IMG/VR virus record: IMGVR_UViG_3300042691_018438
Location: 1-54,926 of that record
Source: a virus
Strand: one strand, 5' to 3'
DNA length: 54,926 bases
Shown: positions 42,250 to 50,953 of the stretch, piece by piece
How the letters are laid out: each line of letters opens with the position of its first letter
Position numbering within the stretch: position 1 is the first letter of the stretch
The notes under the pieces: model-generated
Database searches by the model: none
The model's input: the letters and a program-made list of their open reading frames with translations, nothing else
What the model was told of the DNA's origin: nothing
Program-made: the position numbers and the translations under genes

Positions 42250-42698
42250 TAGTTCTCACGCTTTAGGTAAACCATATAATACTGAGTAGAAAATGGGCCA
42301 ATGTTTTTAGCATCAGAATCTAAAATATATAAATTATCATCTATCTCTATTCTAGAACAGATTTTAATTTTTTCATAAGCATCTGAATTAACTTTAATTC
42401 TAACTCTTCCCTCTGAAGACTTGAGATTTAGTTGAGCGTTAGCGTCAACAATACTCTCTGGTTGATTATTTTCAAAGAAGATTCTAGCTTTAAATGTATG
42501 CTTTGTAAGCTTGGTTTGCCCTGCTACATTGGCAGTATCTTTAACCTTTCCATACAAAGGATTATAACTAGAACTAGATGGCTTATTAGCTATTTTGGTT
42601 TCGACATATACATAAATATCCCTAGAGAATGTATCATGCAAATCTGCAAGTGCGGACTGAATCGAAGCCTTTTGCGTTGATGTAAGTAATGATGCCAT
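42249..42698 (-). CDS. Head closure (stopper)-like protein
   Basis: A 149-residue protein. After an N-terminal helix (QKASIQSALADLHDTFSRDI) it is beta-rich (KHTFKARIFFEN, EGRVRIKVNSDAYEKIKICS, RIEIDDNLYILDSDAKNIGP), as expected for a head-closure or stopper barrel. The order adaptor, stopper, tail completion matches siphovirus necks. One-base overlaps on both sides. Position-based assignment. Confidence 0.5.
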   Translation of the reverse strand: MASLLTSTQKASIQSALADLHDTFSRDIYVYVETKIANKPSSSSYNPLYGKVKDTANVAGQTKLTKHTFKARIFFENNQPESIVDANAQLNLKSSEGRVRIKVNSDAYEKIKICSRIEIDDNLYILDSDAKNIGPFSTQYYMVYLKREN

Positions 42699-43210
42699 TA
42701 AATTGATCTATAATAACTACTATATCCAAGATCTACAACATACTGTTCGCCATCTTCTCCAGCTACTTGGAGTGGGCCTGATTTATACATATTATATTTG
42801 CCAACCAAATCATTGAGTCTTTCTGTAGCATCTATTTTCAAGTCTCTAAATGTCTTAGCAACAGAGTTTTTATTCTGTCTTTGAATTGTTGTATCACCTT
42901 CTTTAAGAGTTATCCAATCAGCATCATTGCCATAAATAAAGCCACGCAGAGAATCTCTGGCGGCTTTTTCATAATAATGAATTTCGTATAAAGTAGAAAA
43001 GATATTCTCTTCAACTGGCAATAAACCAGAACCAGATACAAATTCAATTGCCCCAGTATCATTGACGTAAAACTCCTCATTTAGAAGACCATTCAACTCC
43101 CCGATATTAGCATCGAGCCATCCAGAGATATAAGAAACAGGAAATCTCTGTCTATCTTCAGAGAATTCGTAATTTAAAATTTTAGTTGCAAGTCTCCCTA
43201 GATCATTCAT
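42698..43210 (-). CDS. Head-tail adaptor-like protein
   Basis: A 170-residue, mainly helical protein (RLATKILNYEFSEDRQRFPV, then NIFSTLYEIHYYEKAARDSL and VAKTFRDLKIDATERLNDLV). This fits the helical head-tail connector ring that sits below the portal. First of the neck genes after a SAP-like gene. It starts three bases after the upstream stop. Position and helical nature support the call. Confidence 0.5.
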   Translation of the reverse strand: MNDLGRLATKILNYEFSEDRQRFPVSYISGWLDANIGELNGLLNEEFYVNDTGAIEFVSGSGLLPVEENIFSTLYEIHYYEKAARDSLRGFIYGNDADWITLKEGDTTIQRQNKNSVAKTFRDLKIDATERLNDLVGKYNMYKSGPLQVAGEDGEQYVVDLGYSSYYRSI

Positions 43211-43213
43211 AGA

Positions 43214-43645
43214 TTAGTCTGTGAATAATCTTACAACTGAATCATAGTTTGGGGAATTTTTATCAATGATTGGTTTCGATGGCGATGGTACAGTTACGTT
43301 ATGTTTTTGAGCGTACATATCAAAAGCCTCTGAAAGAGCTTTACGCATTTGATTTTGAGACCTTGGAGGATTGATGCCTACTCGATTACATAACGAAGTC
43401 ATATCAGCAATAGACATAGACGAAAGATTTTCTGCAAAGATATTTTTATTTAATGTCCTAAATGGATTCATATCTTTAATCCCCAAAAGATCTTCTAGTT
43501 CTCTAGCTTTTTTAATCTGTTCTGCTTTTTCATCACGGGTTTTGCCATCAGTGACATCAAATTCTTCTAGAGATTTCTTTTGTTTTTCTAGGTCAGTTGT
43601 TTTTTTAGATGCTTTCATAGTTGCAATTTTTATGGATTTCACCAT
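43214..43645 (-). CDS. Small helical protein with SAP-like segment
   Basis: A 143-residue protein, basic and helical at the N-terminus (KKTTDLEKQKKSLEEFDVTD), with a SAP-like helix-extension-helix in the middle (LSSMSIADMTSLCNRVGINP, then QMRKALSEAFDMYAQ). It follows the capsid gene terminator and precedes the neck genes. SAP modules bind DNA, so a head-interior or DNA-end role is possible. Start may be the first ATG or MKASKK, nine codons on. TTGTATAA lies 16 bases before the ATG. Confidence 0.5.
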   Translation of the reverse strand: MVKSIKIATMKASKKTTDLEKQKKSLEEFDVTDGKTRDEKAEQIKKARELEDLLGIKDMNPFRTLNKNIFAENLSSMSIADMTSLCNRVGINPPRSQNQMRKALSEAFDMYAQKHNVTVPSPSKPIIDKNSPNYDSVVRLFTD

Positions 43646-43661
43646 AACTTATTATAAATGA

Positions 43662-43669
43662 TTATACAA
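43662..43669 (-). promoter_or_regulatory. TTGTATAA element between the capsid terminator and next gene
   Basis: On the minus strand TTGTATAATC lies directly after the terminator T run and 16 bases before the ATG at 43645. It contains TATAAT and resembles the GTGTATAA motif. Likely reinitiates transcription. Confidence 0.4.
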
Positions 43670-43676
43670 AAAAATC

Positions 43677-43708
43677 AAAAAAAAGAGCCGCCCCCTTGCG
43701 AGGGCGAC
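43677..43708 (-). terminator. Intrinsic terminator after the major capsid gene
   Basis: On the minus strand GTCGCCC, loop TCGCAAGG, GGGCGGC gives a 7-pair stem (one T-G pair) followed by CTC and T8. It limits transcription after the capsid gene. Confidence 0.85.
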
Positions 43709-43732
43709 CCAATTGAGTTGTTTTGTATCGTA

Positions 43733-44878
43733 TTAGGCGACGATGCCAACGAGGGCGCGGTCATCAATACATACACGGCCTTCTTCGATCTTACCGTAGT
43801 AACCAATCTTGTTCTGACGAACTGAGAATTGGTCATCGACAAGAACGGTGAGTGCGCCAGTGGAACCTTCGTCAAGAACAACTGGACGAAGAAGAACGTC
43901 ACGGGAACGGTCAACACCGATGAGGATTTCATCATCAGCAGTTACCCAAGTACTGCCACCACCACCCGCGACAGTAGCGCTTTCAGCAGCAACAACTGCG
44001 CCGAAGATACTATTGAAACGTTGGTTAACGCCCATTTCAAGGATTTCAATGATATTGATACCATAGAAGCTTGGAAGACCAGCGGCACTATAGAGTTGCT
44101 CACGAAGAGTTTCTGGAGCAGCAAGACCATTATCATTTCCATTGGTTCCACCAGTTGCGGAGCCTTTGGTGTTGATTGGGTTATAAGCCATTGAGCGAAG
44201 TTGCTGAACCATTTCTGGTGAAACAATAAGATCTGTTACACCAATCTTTGTGCCACCAACAGGAGTACCCTTAACAAATGAGCTATTGATACGCTTGCCA
44301 AGTGTGAGGAGTCTATTCAAGTCATCAAGTAGCAAACGGTTTTCGGTATTTGAGCCAATGATATGGCTACCAGCAGCACCACTTGTACCACTATTACCCT
44401 TGACTAGAGCGGTAGCAAGCACATTGAATGCTGTACGCTCTTGCTTGAGCATGATTTCTTGGGCCATGCGGGTAAATGTCTTGGATACAACATCAAGACG
44501 GGACTTACGAGCATACTTACGGTCGAAAGCGAGGGCGCTATCGAGGGTGTAGGTGCTGAACTTAAGTTCGTTGTGTGCTGGGAAGACTTGGCTATATGGA
44601 AGGCCACCTGCAACTTGTTGTGAGTAGACTTGGATATAATCTTCGTCTGTGATATCGTGGAAGAGATCCAGAGGAAGAGATGGATTATCATCAGCTTGAT
44701 AGGTGAGAGTAGTGAAGAGATTACCAACAGTGACAGCATTGTTGATGACTTCATCTACTACTGGACCTAAAAGCTCTGCAACAGCAGCTTGTGCCTCATA
44801 AGCCTCCTCACGATTATTTGAACCCATAGCACGAACTAGGGCCAATTGATCTTCAGTTCTTTTGATTGTGATTTTCAT
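43733..44878 (-). CDS. Major capsid protein
   Basis: A 381-residue protein, the likely shell subunit. It has a long N-terminal helix (REEAYEAQAAVAELLGPVVD) and a spine-helix-like region (LDVVSKTFTRMAQEIMLKQE). DLIVSPEMVQQLRSM is typical of HK97-fold P-domain strands and helices, GINIIEILEMGVNQRFNSIF follows, and the C-terminus is VLVDDQFSVRQNKIGYYGKI. It sits after protease/scaffold and decoration-like genes and has its own terminator. Codon use appears more GC-rich than neighbours, in line with high expression. Confidence 0.82.
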   Translation of the reverse strand: MKITIKRTEDQLALVRAMGSNNREEAYEAQAAVAELLGPVVDEVINNAVTVGNLFTTLTYQADDNPSLPLDLFHDITDEDYIQVYSQQVAGGLPYSQVFPAHNELKFSTYTLDSALAFDRKYARKSRLDVVSKTFTRMAQEIMLKQERTAFNVLATALVKGNSGTSGAAGSHIIGSNTENRLLLDDLNRLLTLGKRINSSFVKGTPVGGTKIGVTDLIVSPEMVQQLRSMAYNPINTKGSATGGTNGNDNGLAAPETLREQLYSAAGLPSFYGINIIEILEMGVNQRFNSIFGAVVAAESATVAGGGGSTWVTADDEILIGVDRSRDVLLRPVVLDEGSTGALTVLVDDQFSVRQNKIGYYGKIEEGRVCIDDRALVGIVA

Positions 44879-44899
44879 AAAATAATTGTGAGTTAAAAA

Positions 44900-45478
44900 T
44901 TATACGTCGATTTTGACGATAGCGTAGTTACCAGCAAATGCATCGCCAGCAATACGGGAACCAGTTGCAAGAACTGTACCGACTTTAACAGCAGAACCAC
45001 CAGTGAGACCAAGCTTACCGTTAGCGTGAGCGAAAACGGCGGTGTTTGGAGCAGGAACTGCGCTACCAGTGAAAGCATCGTCAGTAAATGTGAAGATACC
45101 TCTTGAAGCTACTGGAACTGTTTGACCAGAAAGAACGCACTGAAGCTCTTCTCTCTTTTGTGGGTAGAAGCGAAGATTCTCACCATTTTCATCTGTGGCA
45201 CGAATGTCACGAAGAAGAATGCCGAGAGGAGTATCACCAGAAGTAGCAACAGCTAGTTTAAGTGGATTGACAAATAGTGGAGAATAAGCATCGCCAAGAG
45301 TATTGGAGAAACCACCATTCACAAGATCAACGGAATCTTCGTTGAGATTGGCATTGGAGGCATCAACTTTGACGAGCAGACCTGCACCAGTAGGAACGCC
45401 ATGATAAGCGAACATGTTGACCACATCTTGGTCATCATATTGGCGAAATGGCAATAGTGTTGTAATATCGTTAGCCAT
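44900..45478 (-). CDS. Capsid decoration-like protein
   Basis: A 192-residue beta-rich protein just upstream of the capsid gene (21-base gap). Strand-forming segments (GAGLLVKVDASNANLNEDSV, then TPLGILLRDIRATDENGENL and RGIFTFTDDAF) and its Gly/Ala-rich composition resemble head decoration or head-fibre base proteins. As for the capsid gene, its codon use looks richer in G and C. Assigned by position and composition. Confidence 0.5.
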   Translation of the reverse strand: MANDITTLLPFRQYDDQDVVNMFAYHGVPTGAGLLVKVDASNANLNEDSVDLVNGGFSNTLGDAYSPLFVNPLKLAVATSGDTPLGILLRDIRATDENGENLRFYPQKREELQCVLSGQTVPVASRGIFTFTDDAFTGSAVPAPNTAVFAHANGKLGLTGGSAVKVGTVLATGSRIAGDAFAGNYAIVKIDV

Positions 45479-45507
45479 AATATATTAGTTAGTTAGATTG
45501 TTATTTT

Positions 45508-47031
45508 TTATTTTGTTACTTCAACAGAGAAGTTCTTCTTTAATTTTTCGATTAAAGAAACTTTTTGGGAAGCTTCGGCATTGTTGTTAGGAATGAGAGA
45601 AGCTTCAGCTACTTCTTCGACCTCAAGTTCTTCTTCAGTTTCTTCCTCTGGATCTTGTTTTGAAGCAGTGGATTCTTGAAGCTTGGAGGCGATTGCTTCT
45701 TCGATGCGAGACTTAATCTCTTCTTCTTTAGCAGCAATTGCTTCTTTTGACTTGTGGGCGAAAAGAACGGAAAGTTTGCCTTTAAAGGTTTCGAAGGCTT
45801 CGTCAGAAGCTTCTACTGACTTTAGTTCAGCTACAACGTACTCAAGTTCTGCTTGCGAGAACTCGTAAGTAGAGTCGAGGAAATTCATTCTGGAATTGAA
45901 TAATTCAACAGCAGCTTGCGCTTCGACTTCGGCTTTAATAGAGACTAACTCAGACTGAATAGCTTCGAAAGAAGCTTTTAATTCAGCAAGGTCAGCTTCT
46001 GCCTTTGTACGAGCTTCTGCTTCAAGTTGAACCTTAGATTTCCATGTTTCGGAATGCTCTGCAAGAGCATCACGCATAATCTCGCCAATAGAACTGGCTT
46101 GATCGTCCTTCTTGACTACAGAGGCAACGCTTTCGGCTACCTTGGTCATTAGTTGTTCGAATTGTTCTGTATCCATATCAAATATATCGAATTTATCGGT
46201 TTTTACATTATTTTCCGAGTTTAGGGAAATTTTTTGTGAATTTTTAATATCTTGATTATCTTCTTCAGCATTAGAATTATCAATATTATTTTCCATTAAA
46301 TATACGCCTTTGACTCTAGCGGCTGGATTATATGTCAAAGCAGCACCTAATGGATAAGTTTCTCCATAGATCAAACGATGCACTGGGTTGCCTTCTTTAT
46401 CCTTACCCTTGCCCCCAAAACCCTTGACATATTGCTTCTTCTCTGCTTCGACTTCGCCTTCTGCAACTGTGCATTGATCTAATCTATCAGATCCATAAAC
46501 GACCTTGTAGTTTTTGAATGCTAGTTCCCAGCTAGTAGAAATACTTTGATATTCTTCACCATCTTCTTCAGCAGCATTTTCAATAGCTTGAGCAAGTTCT
46601 GGAAATATATTTCTATAAATTAAACCTGCGGCATTAATGTAAAAAGGTTCTGTCTTGCCAGCATATGAATTGACATCATAATCTTTAAAATCGAATTCTG
46701 ATTCAGAAAAAGATGCGTTGATCATGTGGCCGACAATCTTGTGTTTCTTATGTTCAATATTAATTGGCTTATTGATGAAACGCTTAACAGCGGCGATAGC
46801 TGTATCAGTATCAATGCCATCGCCATTCTTGTTAAACTCATTTACAATAGCGAGATTAAACACGACAGGAAGCACATCAATATTTGCAGATGGATCGAAT
46901 CCCTCTGGCATTAATGATTTAGCTGCTTCTGAAATAGAACCTTCAGATACGCCGAACTTATCAAAATCTTTTGGTTGAAGCGCCTTGATCTTACAAGCAA
47001 AGCTTGTTACTTCAAAATCTTTAATATCCAT
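45508..47031 (-). CDS. Prohead protease fused to scaffold protein
   Basis: A 507-residue two-part protein. The N-terminal about 240 residues look like a capsid maturation serine protease: a conserved histidine, H94, in PINIEHKKHKIVGHM and a serine at S163/S165 in EYQSISTSWEL. The strand order recalls HK97/T4-type prohead proteases. From about residue 285 the chain is acidic, helical and coiled-coil-like (EQFEQLMTKVAESVASVVKK, then DLAELKASFEAIQSELVSIK), typical of scaffold. An internal ATG at 46296 with AAAGG 10 bases upstream could yield scaffold alone. A good Shine-Dalgarno (AAGGAG) and GTGTAA precede the ATG. Confidence 0.78.
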   Translation of the reverse strand: MDIKDFEVTSFACKIKALQPKDFDKFGVSEGSISEAAKSLMPEGFDPSANIDVLPVVFNLAIVNEFNKNGDGIDTDTAIAAVKRFINKPINIEHKKHKIVGHMINASFSESEFDFKDYDVNSYAGKTEPFYINAAGLIYRNIFPELAQAIENAAEEDGEEYQSISTSWELAFKNYKVVYGSDRLDQCTVAEGEVEAEKKQYVKGFGGKGKDKEGNPVHRLIYGETYPLGAALTYNPAARVKGVYLMENNIDNSNAEEDNQDIKNSQKISLNSENNVKTDKFDIFDMDTEQFEQLMTKVAESVASVVKKDDQASSIGEIMRDALAEHSETWKSKVQLEAEARTKAEADLAELKASFEAIQSELVSIKAEVEAQAAVELFNSRMNFLDSTYEFSQAELEYVVAELKSVEASDEAFETFKGKLSVLFAHKSKEAIAAKEEEIKSRIEEAIASKLQESTASKQDPEEETEEELEVEEVAEASLIPNNNAEASQKVSLIEKLKKNFSVEVTK

Positions 47032-47037
47032 ATTGTC

Positions 47038-47046
47038 TCCTTACAC
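47038..47046 (-). promoter_or_regulatory. Overlapping GTGTAA motif and Shine-Dalgarno before the protease gene
   Basis: The minus strand reads GTGTAAGGAGACAATATG. GTGTAA (47041-47046) runs directly into AAGGAG, which is five bases before the ATG at 47031. It is the clearest ribosome-binding site of the virion module. Confidence 0.6.
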
Positions 47047-49014
47047 TTAAATTTTGGTTGAGTGATATAAAATTGCAGCAGATAGATCATCTAATTGATG
47101 CTTTGCTCCCATCTCTAGAACATTGTCACTGATATTAAGCTCAGAAATGGCTTCTATATCCTCTACAATCGACGCTAACGAGCTATCCCACTCATTTGCC
47201 TCTCTAGATACTACAATCGACTCACAAGCCTTAGAAACGAGTTCCTTGCGATTCTCATCAAGTTCGTCTAAACCGTATTTGAGCGCAAACTCGCGGAATG
47301 CGCGAAGCTCAAACTCATTGATCATCTTTGTTGCATCAACTATATGCTTTTTGGAAAAGGTTGAGTTGGAAACGCCCATTGGTCTTCCACCAGAAGGAGC
47401 AATTGCTGTTGGTGGTTTGGGGGCAGCTTCTGGAGTGTCTCCCATTTCCTCCGCTTGATAAAGATTGATGCTATTAACGAGAGGCATATAATAACCTTCG
47501 CCACGCTGTTCTTTGAATTTGTTCTGAGCTTCTTGAAGTTCTTCTGCTTTTGGGAAGACACCAGTGTGAACAACATTCATGCCTTGCTCTGGAGTTAGAA
47601 CGCCAAGTTCCATCATGCGAGTAGCAAGCTTAGTCATATCAGAATTATCAAGAGTATCTGTCTTAACTAGTTTCGCTTCTGGCCAAGCTCTCATGCCAGC
47701 GGCTTTACAGATTCTGCGAATTTCTGGCTGAAGAAAGTCTCTGATAAACAGTTGACGAGATTCTTCTAGGCGTTGAATAAAGATTTTCATCTTGAGTTGT
47801 CCATCTGCATACTTATTGTCGCCAATAAGAACATTTTGGAGACCTTCTTGAATATCTCTGTTTAAAATTTCATATTTTTCTGGACCAACTACCTTGCGAA
47901 GATCTGGGATAATGAAATCAGCCTTTGTTGTATAGTCAGAAACTAATACGCGACCAACGCTTTGGTTTTTAAAGATGCCTTGCATCGCCTGTAAAGCTTT
48001 TTGGTTGATGCCACCCTTATCTGGTTCTGCACCCATGGTAACAAGAAGAACCACATTCTCGATAGAACGGGAAATTGCTTGGTCAATCTTTTTAAGCTCA
48101 AGCTTTTTATTGATGTCGTCAAGAACAGTGAAACCATAGGGGATTGCCAATGGTTCGTAGTCTTGCTTTTTGGCAAATACTACATGTAGCTGATCTGAAG
48201 CAAGCTTAATATACAAACGCTCAGATGATGTAACATTATTAGTCTTGATTCTCAATCTTACATCTTCTGGTAAAGAATTAAACATTTCTTGCTCATGCTC
48301 TGTCTTAGGATCTCTAAGGCGAGCAATCTCATATGGAGTAAGAACTTTAAAGTATTGATAATCGCTAAAAGAAATAGATCCCTTTGTGGCAACATCAGTT
48401 GGATTGATGACCATATATTTGATAGGAATCGCGGCATTCTTCTTTGTTGCACCGTATGTCTCCAAAATTTGATTAGTATCCTGTGCTTTAAGGCGACCAT
48501 CAATGCGATATAAGAAAACATTACCTGAGCGGTAATATTCTCTAAAGAATTGTGCCTTTAGATCATGAATTTTAATGCGTTTAAACCATGCGTTAATAAA
48601 ATTGCGAGCTTTTTCAGTACCACCTTCTAAATAAACATCAGAATCAGCAAAGTCCGAAAGCATATCAATTGTGCTACGAAATGCTGGGATATTGAAATAA
48701 GCCTTCTGGCAAAGTTGAATAGCATCCTTTGCATCTACAGAGTCACGCGAATAATCAAAAGGAAGCAAACCATCATCAATATTCCTAAAACGATCTTTGA
48801 CAACATTCTTAGATGCGCCATTAGTTCTTAGGGAAGTATTATTTGTAGATTGTAATCTAGAAGCAACACTTTCATATAAAGATTGACCAACTAGTTCTGG
48901 TTGAAATGTATCTGCCCGTGATTGTTGAGCAAATAGTTCACTTAAATTATTATTCGAACTTTCCTTATTAAACTTACCCCAATATTCTGATCGTTTTGTA
49001 TACTTCCTTGCCAT
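47047..49014 (-). CDS. Portal protein
   Basis: A 655-residue protein forming the dodecameric DNA-entry ring. After a disordered N-terminus it shows portal-like features: LCQKAYFNIPAFRSTIDMLS, then KRIKIHDLKAQFFREYYRSG and VFLYRIDGRLKAQD (the crown-to-stem type helix and hairpin). The segment IDQAISRSIENVVLLVTMGA and a long helical C-terminal part follow. Located between terminase and the protease/scaffold gene, the standard order. GTGTAA lies 11 bases before its ATG. Confidence 0.8.
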   Translation of the reverse strand: MARKYTKRSEYWGKFNKESSNNNLSELFAQQSRADTFQPELVGQSLYESVASRLQSTNNTSLRTNGASKNVVKDRFRNIDDGLLPFDYSRDSVDAKDAIQLCQKAYFNIPAFRSTIDMLSDFADSDVYLEGGTEKARNFINAWFKRIKIHDLKAQFFREYYRSGNVFLYRIDGRLKAQDTNQILETYGATKKNAAIPIKYMVINPTDVATKGSISFSDYQYFKVLTPYEIARLRDPKTEHEQEMFNSLPEDVRLRIKTNNVTSSERLYIKLASDQLHVVFAKKQDYEPLAIPYGFTVLDDINKKLELKKIDQAISRSIENVVLLVTMGAEPDKGGINQKALQAMQGIFKNQSVGRVLVSDYTTKADFIIPDLRKVVGPEKYEILNRDIQEGLQNVLIGDNKYADGQLKMKIFIQRLEESRQLFIRDFLQPEIRRICKAAGMRAWPEAKLVKTDTLDNSDMTKLATRMMELGVLTPEQGMNVVHTGVFPKAEELQEAQNKFKEQRGEGYYMPLVNSINLYQAEEMGDTPEAAPKPPTAIAPSGGRPMGVSNSTFSKKHIVDATKMINEFELRAFREFALKYGLDELDENRKELVSKACESIVVSREANEWDSSLASIVEDIEAISELNISDNVLEMGAKHQLDDLSAAILYHSTKI

Positions 49015-49025
49015 GGTATTAATTG

Positions 49026-49031
49026 TTACAC
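49026..49031 (-). promoter_or_regulatory. GTGTAA motif before the portal gene
   Basis: GTGTAACAATTAATACC precedes the ATG at 49014 on the minus strand, with 11 bases between GTGTAA and ATG. The gap also contains CAAAGT and ACTTTG inverted arms just upstream. Confidence 0.4.
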
Positions 49032-49060
49032 CAAAGTTATAAAAGTTACTTTGAAACTTT

Positions 49061-50953
49061 TCAAATAGTAAACGGAATAAATGTATTCATTACTGGTTTC
49101 TCAGCTTTTGCGTTTTGAGCGTCAAAATAAACCTTGGCAAACCAGTTCCCAAGAACCAAAGCAGAATAGGAGTCTTTTCTTGCTCTGTTTGGACCTTTTT
49201 GGCGTTTAAAATTCTGGGGCAAATTAAATGACTGTGATCCTTGCGGATTAGAAACGACCTCGATATTAGCGCATTCTGACTTGGTTAGCTCAATAATTGT
49301 CTTTTGATGGTCAATGAAGTCGATCATTTTAGCGGCAGAAGAAGTAGCACTGATTTTATTGTCCCACTTCAAGTCATCAATAGGTATATTCTTGTTTCTC
49401 TGTTCATCAAAATGATCATCTACCGCTCTAGCCCCGAATAAAATACGTTTATGATCAATGGATGCTTGTAATAGCTCATTGGCCATTCGAATCCAATTGG
49501 ATGTTGGTTTACGCAGGATGCAGTATTTTCGTTCTTTTCGATTATATTGATTCTTGAAGGAAAGGATATCGTCATGCCATTGTTCTGGCTTTTCCAGTTC
49601 TACTTCAATCACTCCGATATTAACATTAGCTTTTTTAAACAGTTCACTCTCATTACAAGAGTTAATAAACTGCACACCACCGTTATAGTCCCCGCAGATC
49701 CCTACGATATTGAAGTGTTGAATCAGGTATAAGAAGTATCTCATATGCTCTTTTAAAGAAACGCCAGCAATAGCGTAACTATGAACAAGACACGCCTTCT
49801 GATCTTCCTTTAATATCTTAAAAACATGCATGGCAAAATGGTCAGCACTTGTGTTTCCAGCCCAGTTAGGGTCAAATGCCAATAAGTATTCTTCACTTGG
49901 GTTTCCAACCACTTCCACAGCAGGGAAATCTCCATCTGGAATGGTACAAGCCGCCATCTTAGATAATCTAAAGTATCCATCACTTTCATCTACAAATTGT
50001 GCGCCGAACTCTCTCTTGAACTGCATTTCGCTCATTGTCGCCTTTGCTTGTTTAAGCAGGTTCTGGTCATAAAGCCTTGTGGGAGCGCAATCATAACTTA
50101 ATTGCATTACGAGTCTATAAGCATCATCTGCCGCTTGTTCTTCATCCTCTTCTTCACTTTTGAACTCACCAAAGATCAAGCCTTCGTATTTCTTGTAAAG
50201 CTTGTACATGTATTCGAATTTGAATGAAGGAGATGAAAGGATGATGAGTTTATTGTTAGGCCATACATATCTCTCATCTTCCCGCATCTCGCCCTTTTCG
50301 ATGAGGCGGCTTTCTAGCTTGTGTAATTCTTCTCGTTGAATTGGGTTTTCTACCACACCAAGGAATGGTATGATAACCTCATTAAAGATCTTCTCAGGTA
50401 TCGTTAAGAATTCATCCAGTACTATTCTATTAAATCGAAAACCACGAAGACGTTCGCCGTTTGCTAGTGGTAGGGCTATCGCCCTACTATTACCAATTTT
50501 TAGGGTCCATTGGTCAGTTCCTTTGGTTATCTTTACGCCGCATTCCTTGGCAAGTTTAGCTTCTGGCTTGCCAAGTATGTCCTCCATCTTTTGGAAGATT
50601 TGTTTTGATTGTCTAAAGCTACCAGCAATAACGCCAATATTAGCATTAGGATTAAGCAAGCATTCTAGAAGTACATAAATCGCAGTAGAGAATGTCTTCG
50701 ACATACCACGCGAGAATACAAACATAGAGTAATCAGAGACCATCATTCCTTTGATTGCCATCGCTTGGAATGGGAATAGCTTTACTCCTAAGAATAGCTC
50801 CGAAGTAAATGCTATATTTGCCCTAAGAAACTTATACAATAAATACTTAGCCTCCTCATCTGGAAGATCGCCCTCAAAGGTTTTTAAATAATCATTAAAC
50901 TCTTGCGCCGAATACTCAGTGCGATATCGTTGTTTTCCTTTGTGCCATGCCAT
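49061..50953 (-). CDS. terL: Terminase large subunit
   Basis: DNA-packaging motor with ATPase and nuclease domains. In the 630 residues the Walker A variant is SRGMSKTF (81-88), of the (S/T/A)RGxSK(T/S) type, and Walker B is RIVLDEF (176-182). The RNase H-like nuclease has LLAFDPNWAGN (first Asp), ICGDYNGGVQ (second acid) and a C-terminal DDLKWDNKISATSS segment. The start overlaps the ERCC4-type nuclease by 38 bases. The next in-frame Met lies far inside, so the overlap is real. Firm assignment. Confidence 0.92.
   Translation of the reverse strand: MAWHKGKQRYRTEYSAQEFNDYLKTFEGDLPDEEAKYLLYKFLRANIAFTSELFLGVKLFPFQAMAIKGMMVSDYSMFVFSRGMSKTFSTAIYVLLECLLNPNANIGVIAGSFRQSKQIFQKMEDILGKPEAKLAKECGVKITKGTDQWTLKIGNSRAIALPLANGERLRGFRFNRIVLDEFLTIPEKIFNEVIIPFLGVVENPIQREELHKLESRLIEKGEMREDERYVWPNNKLIILSSPSFKFEYMYKLYKKYEGLIFGEFKSEEEDEEQAADDAYRLVMQLSYDCAPTRLYDQNLLKQAKATMSEMQFKREFGAQFVDESDGYFRLSKMAACTIPDGDFPAVEVVGNPSEEYLLAFDPNWAGNTSADHFAMHVFKILKEDQKACLVHSYAIAGVSLKEHMRYFLYLIQHFNIVGICGDYNGGVQFINSCNESELFKKANVNIGVIEVELEKPEQWHDDILSFKNQYNRKERKYCILRKPTSNWIRMANELLQASIDHKRILFGARAVDDHFDEQRNKNIPIDDLKWDNKISATSSAAKMIDFIDHQKTIIELTKSECANIEVVSNPQGSQSFNLPQNFKRQKGPNRARKDSYSALVLGNWFAKVYFDAQNAKAEKPVMNTFIPFTI

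Noticed and set aside
43829-44552. Long open frames on the plus strand across the major capsid gene
   Set aside because: They are antisense shadows of a well-supported capsid gene, lack recognisable domains, and several overlap each other in different frames.
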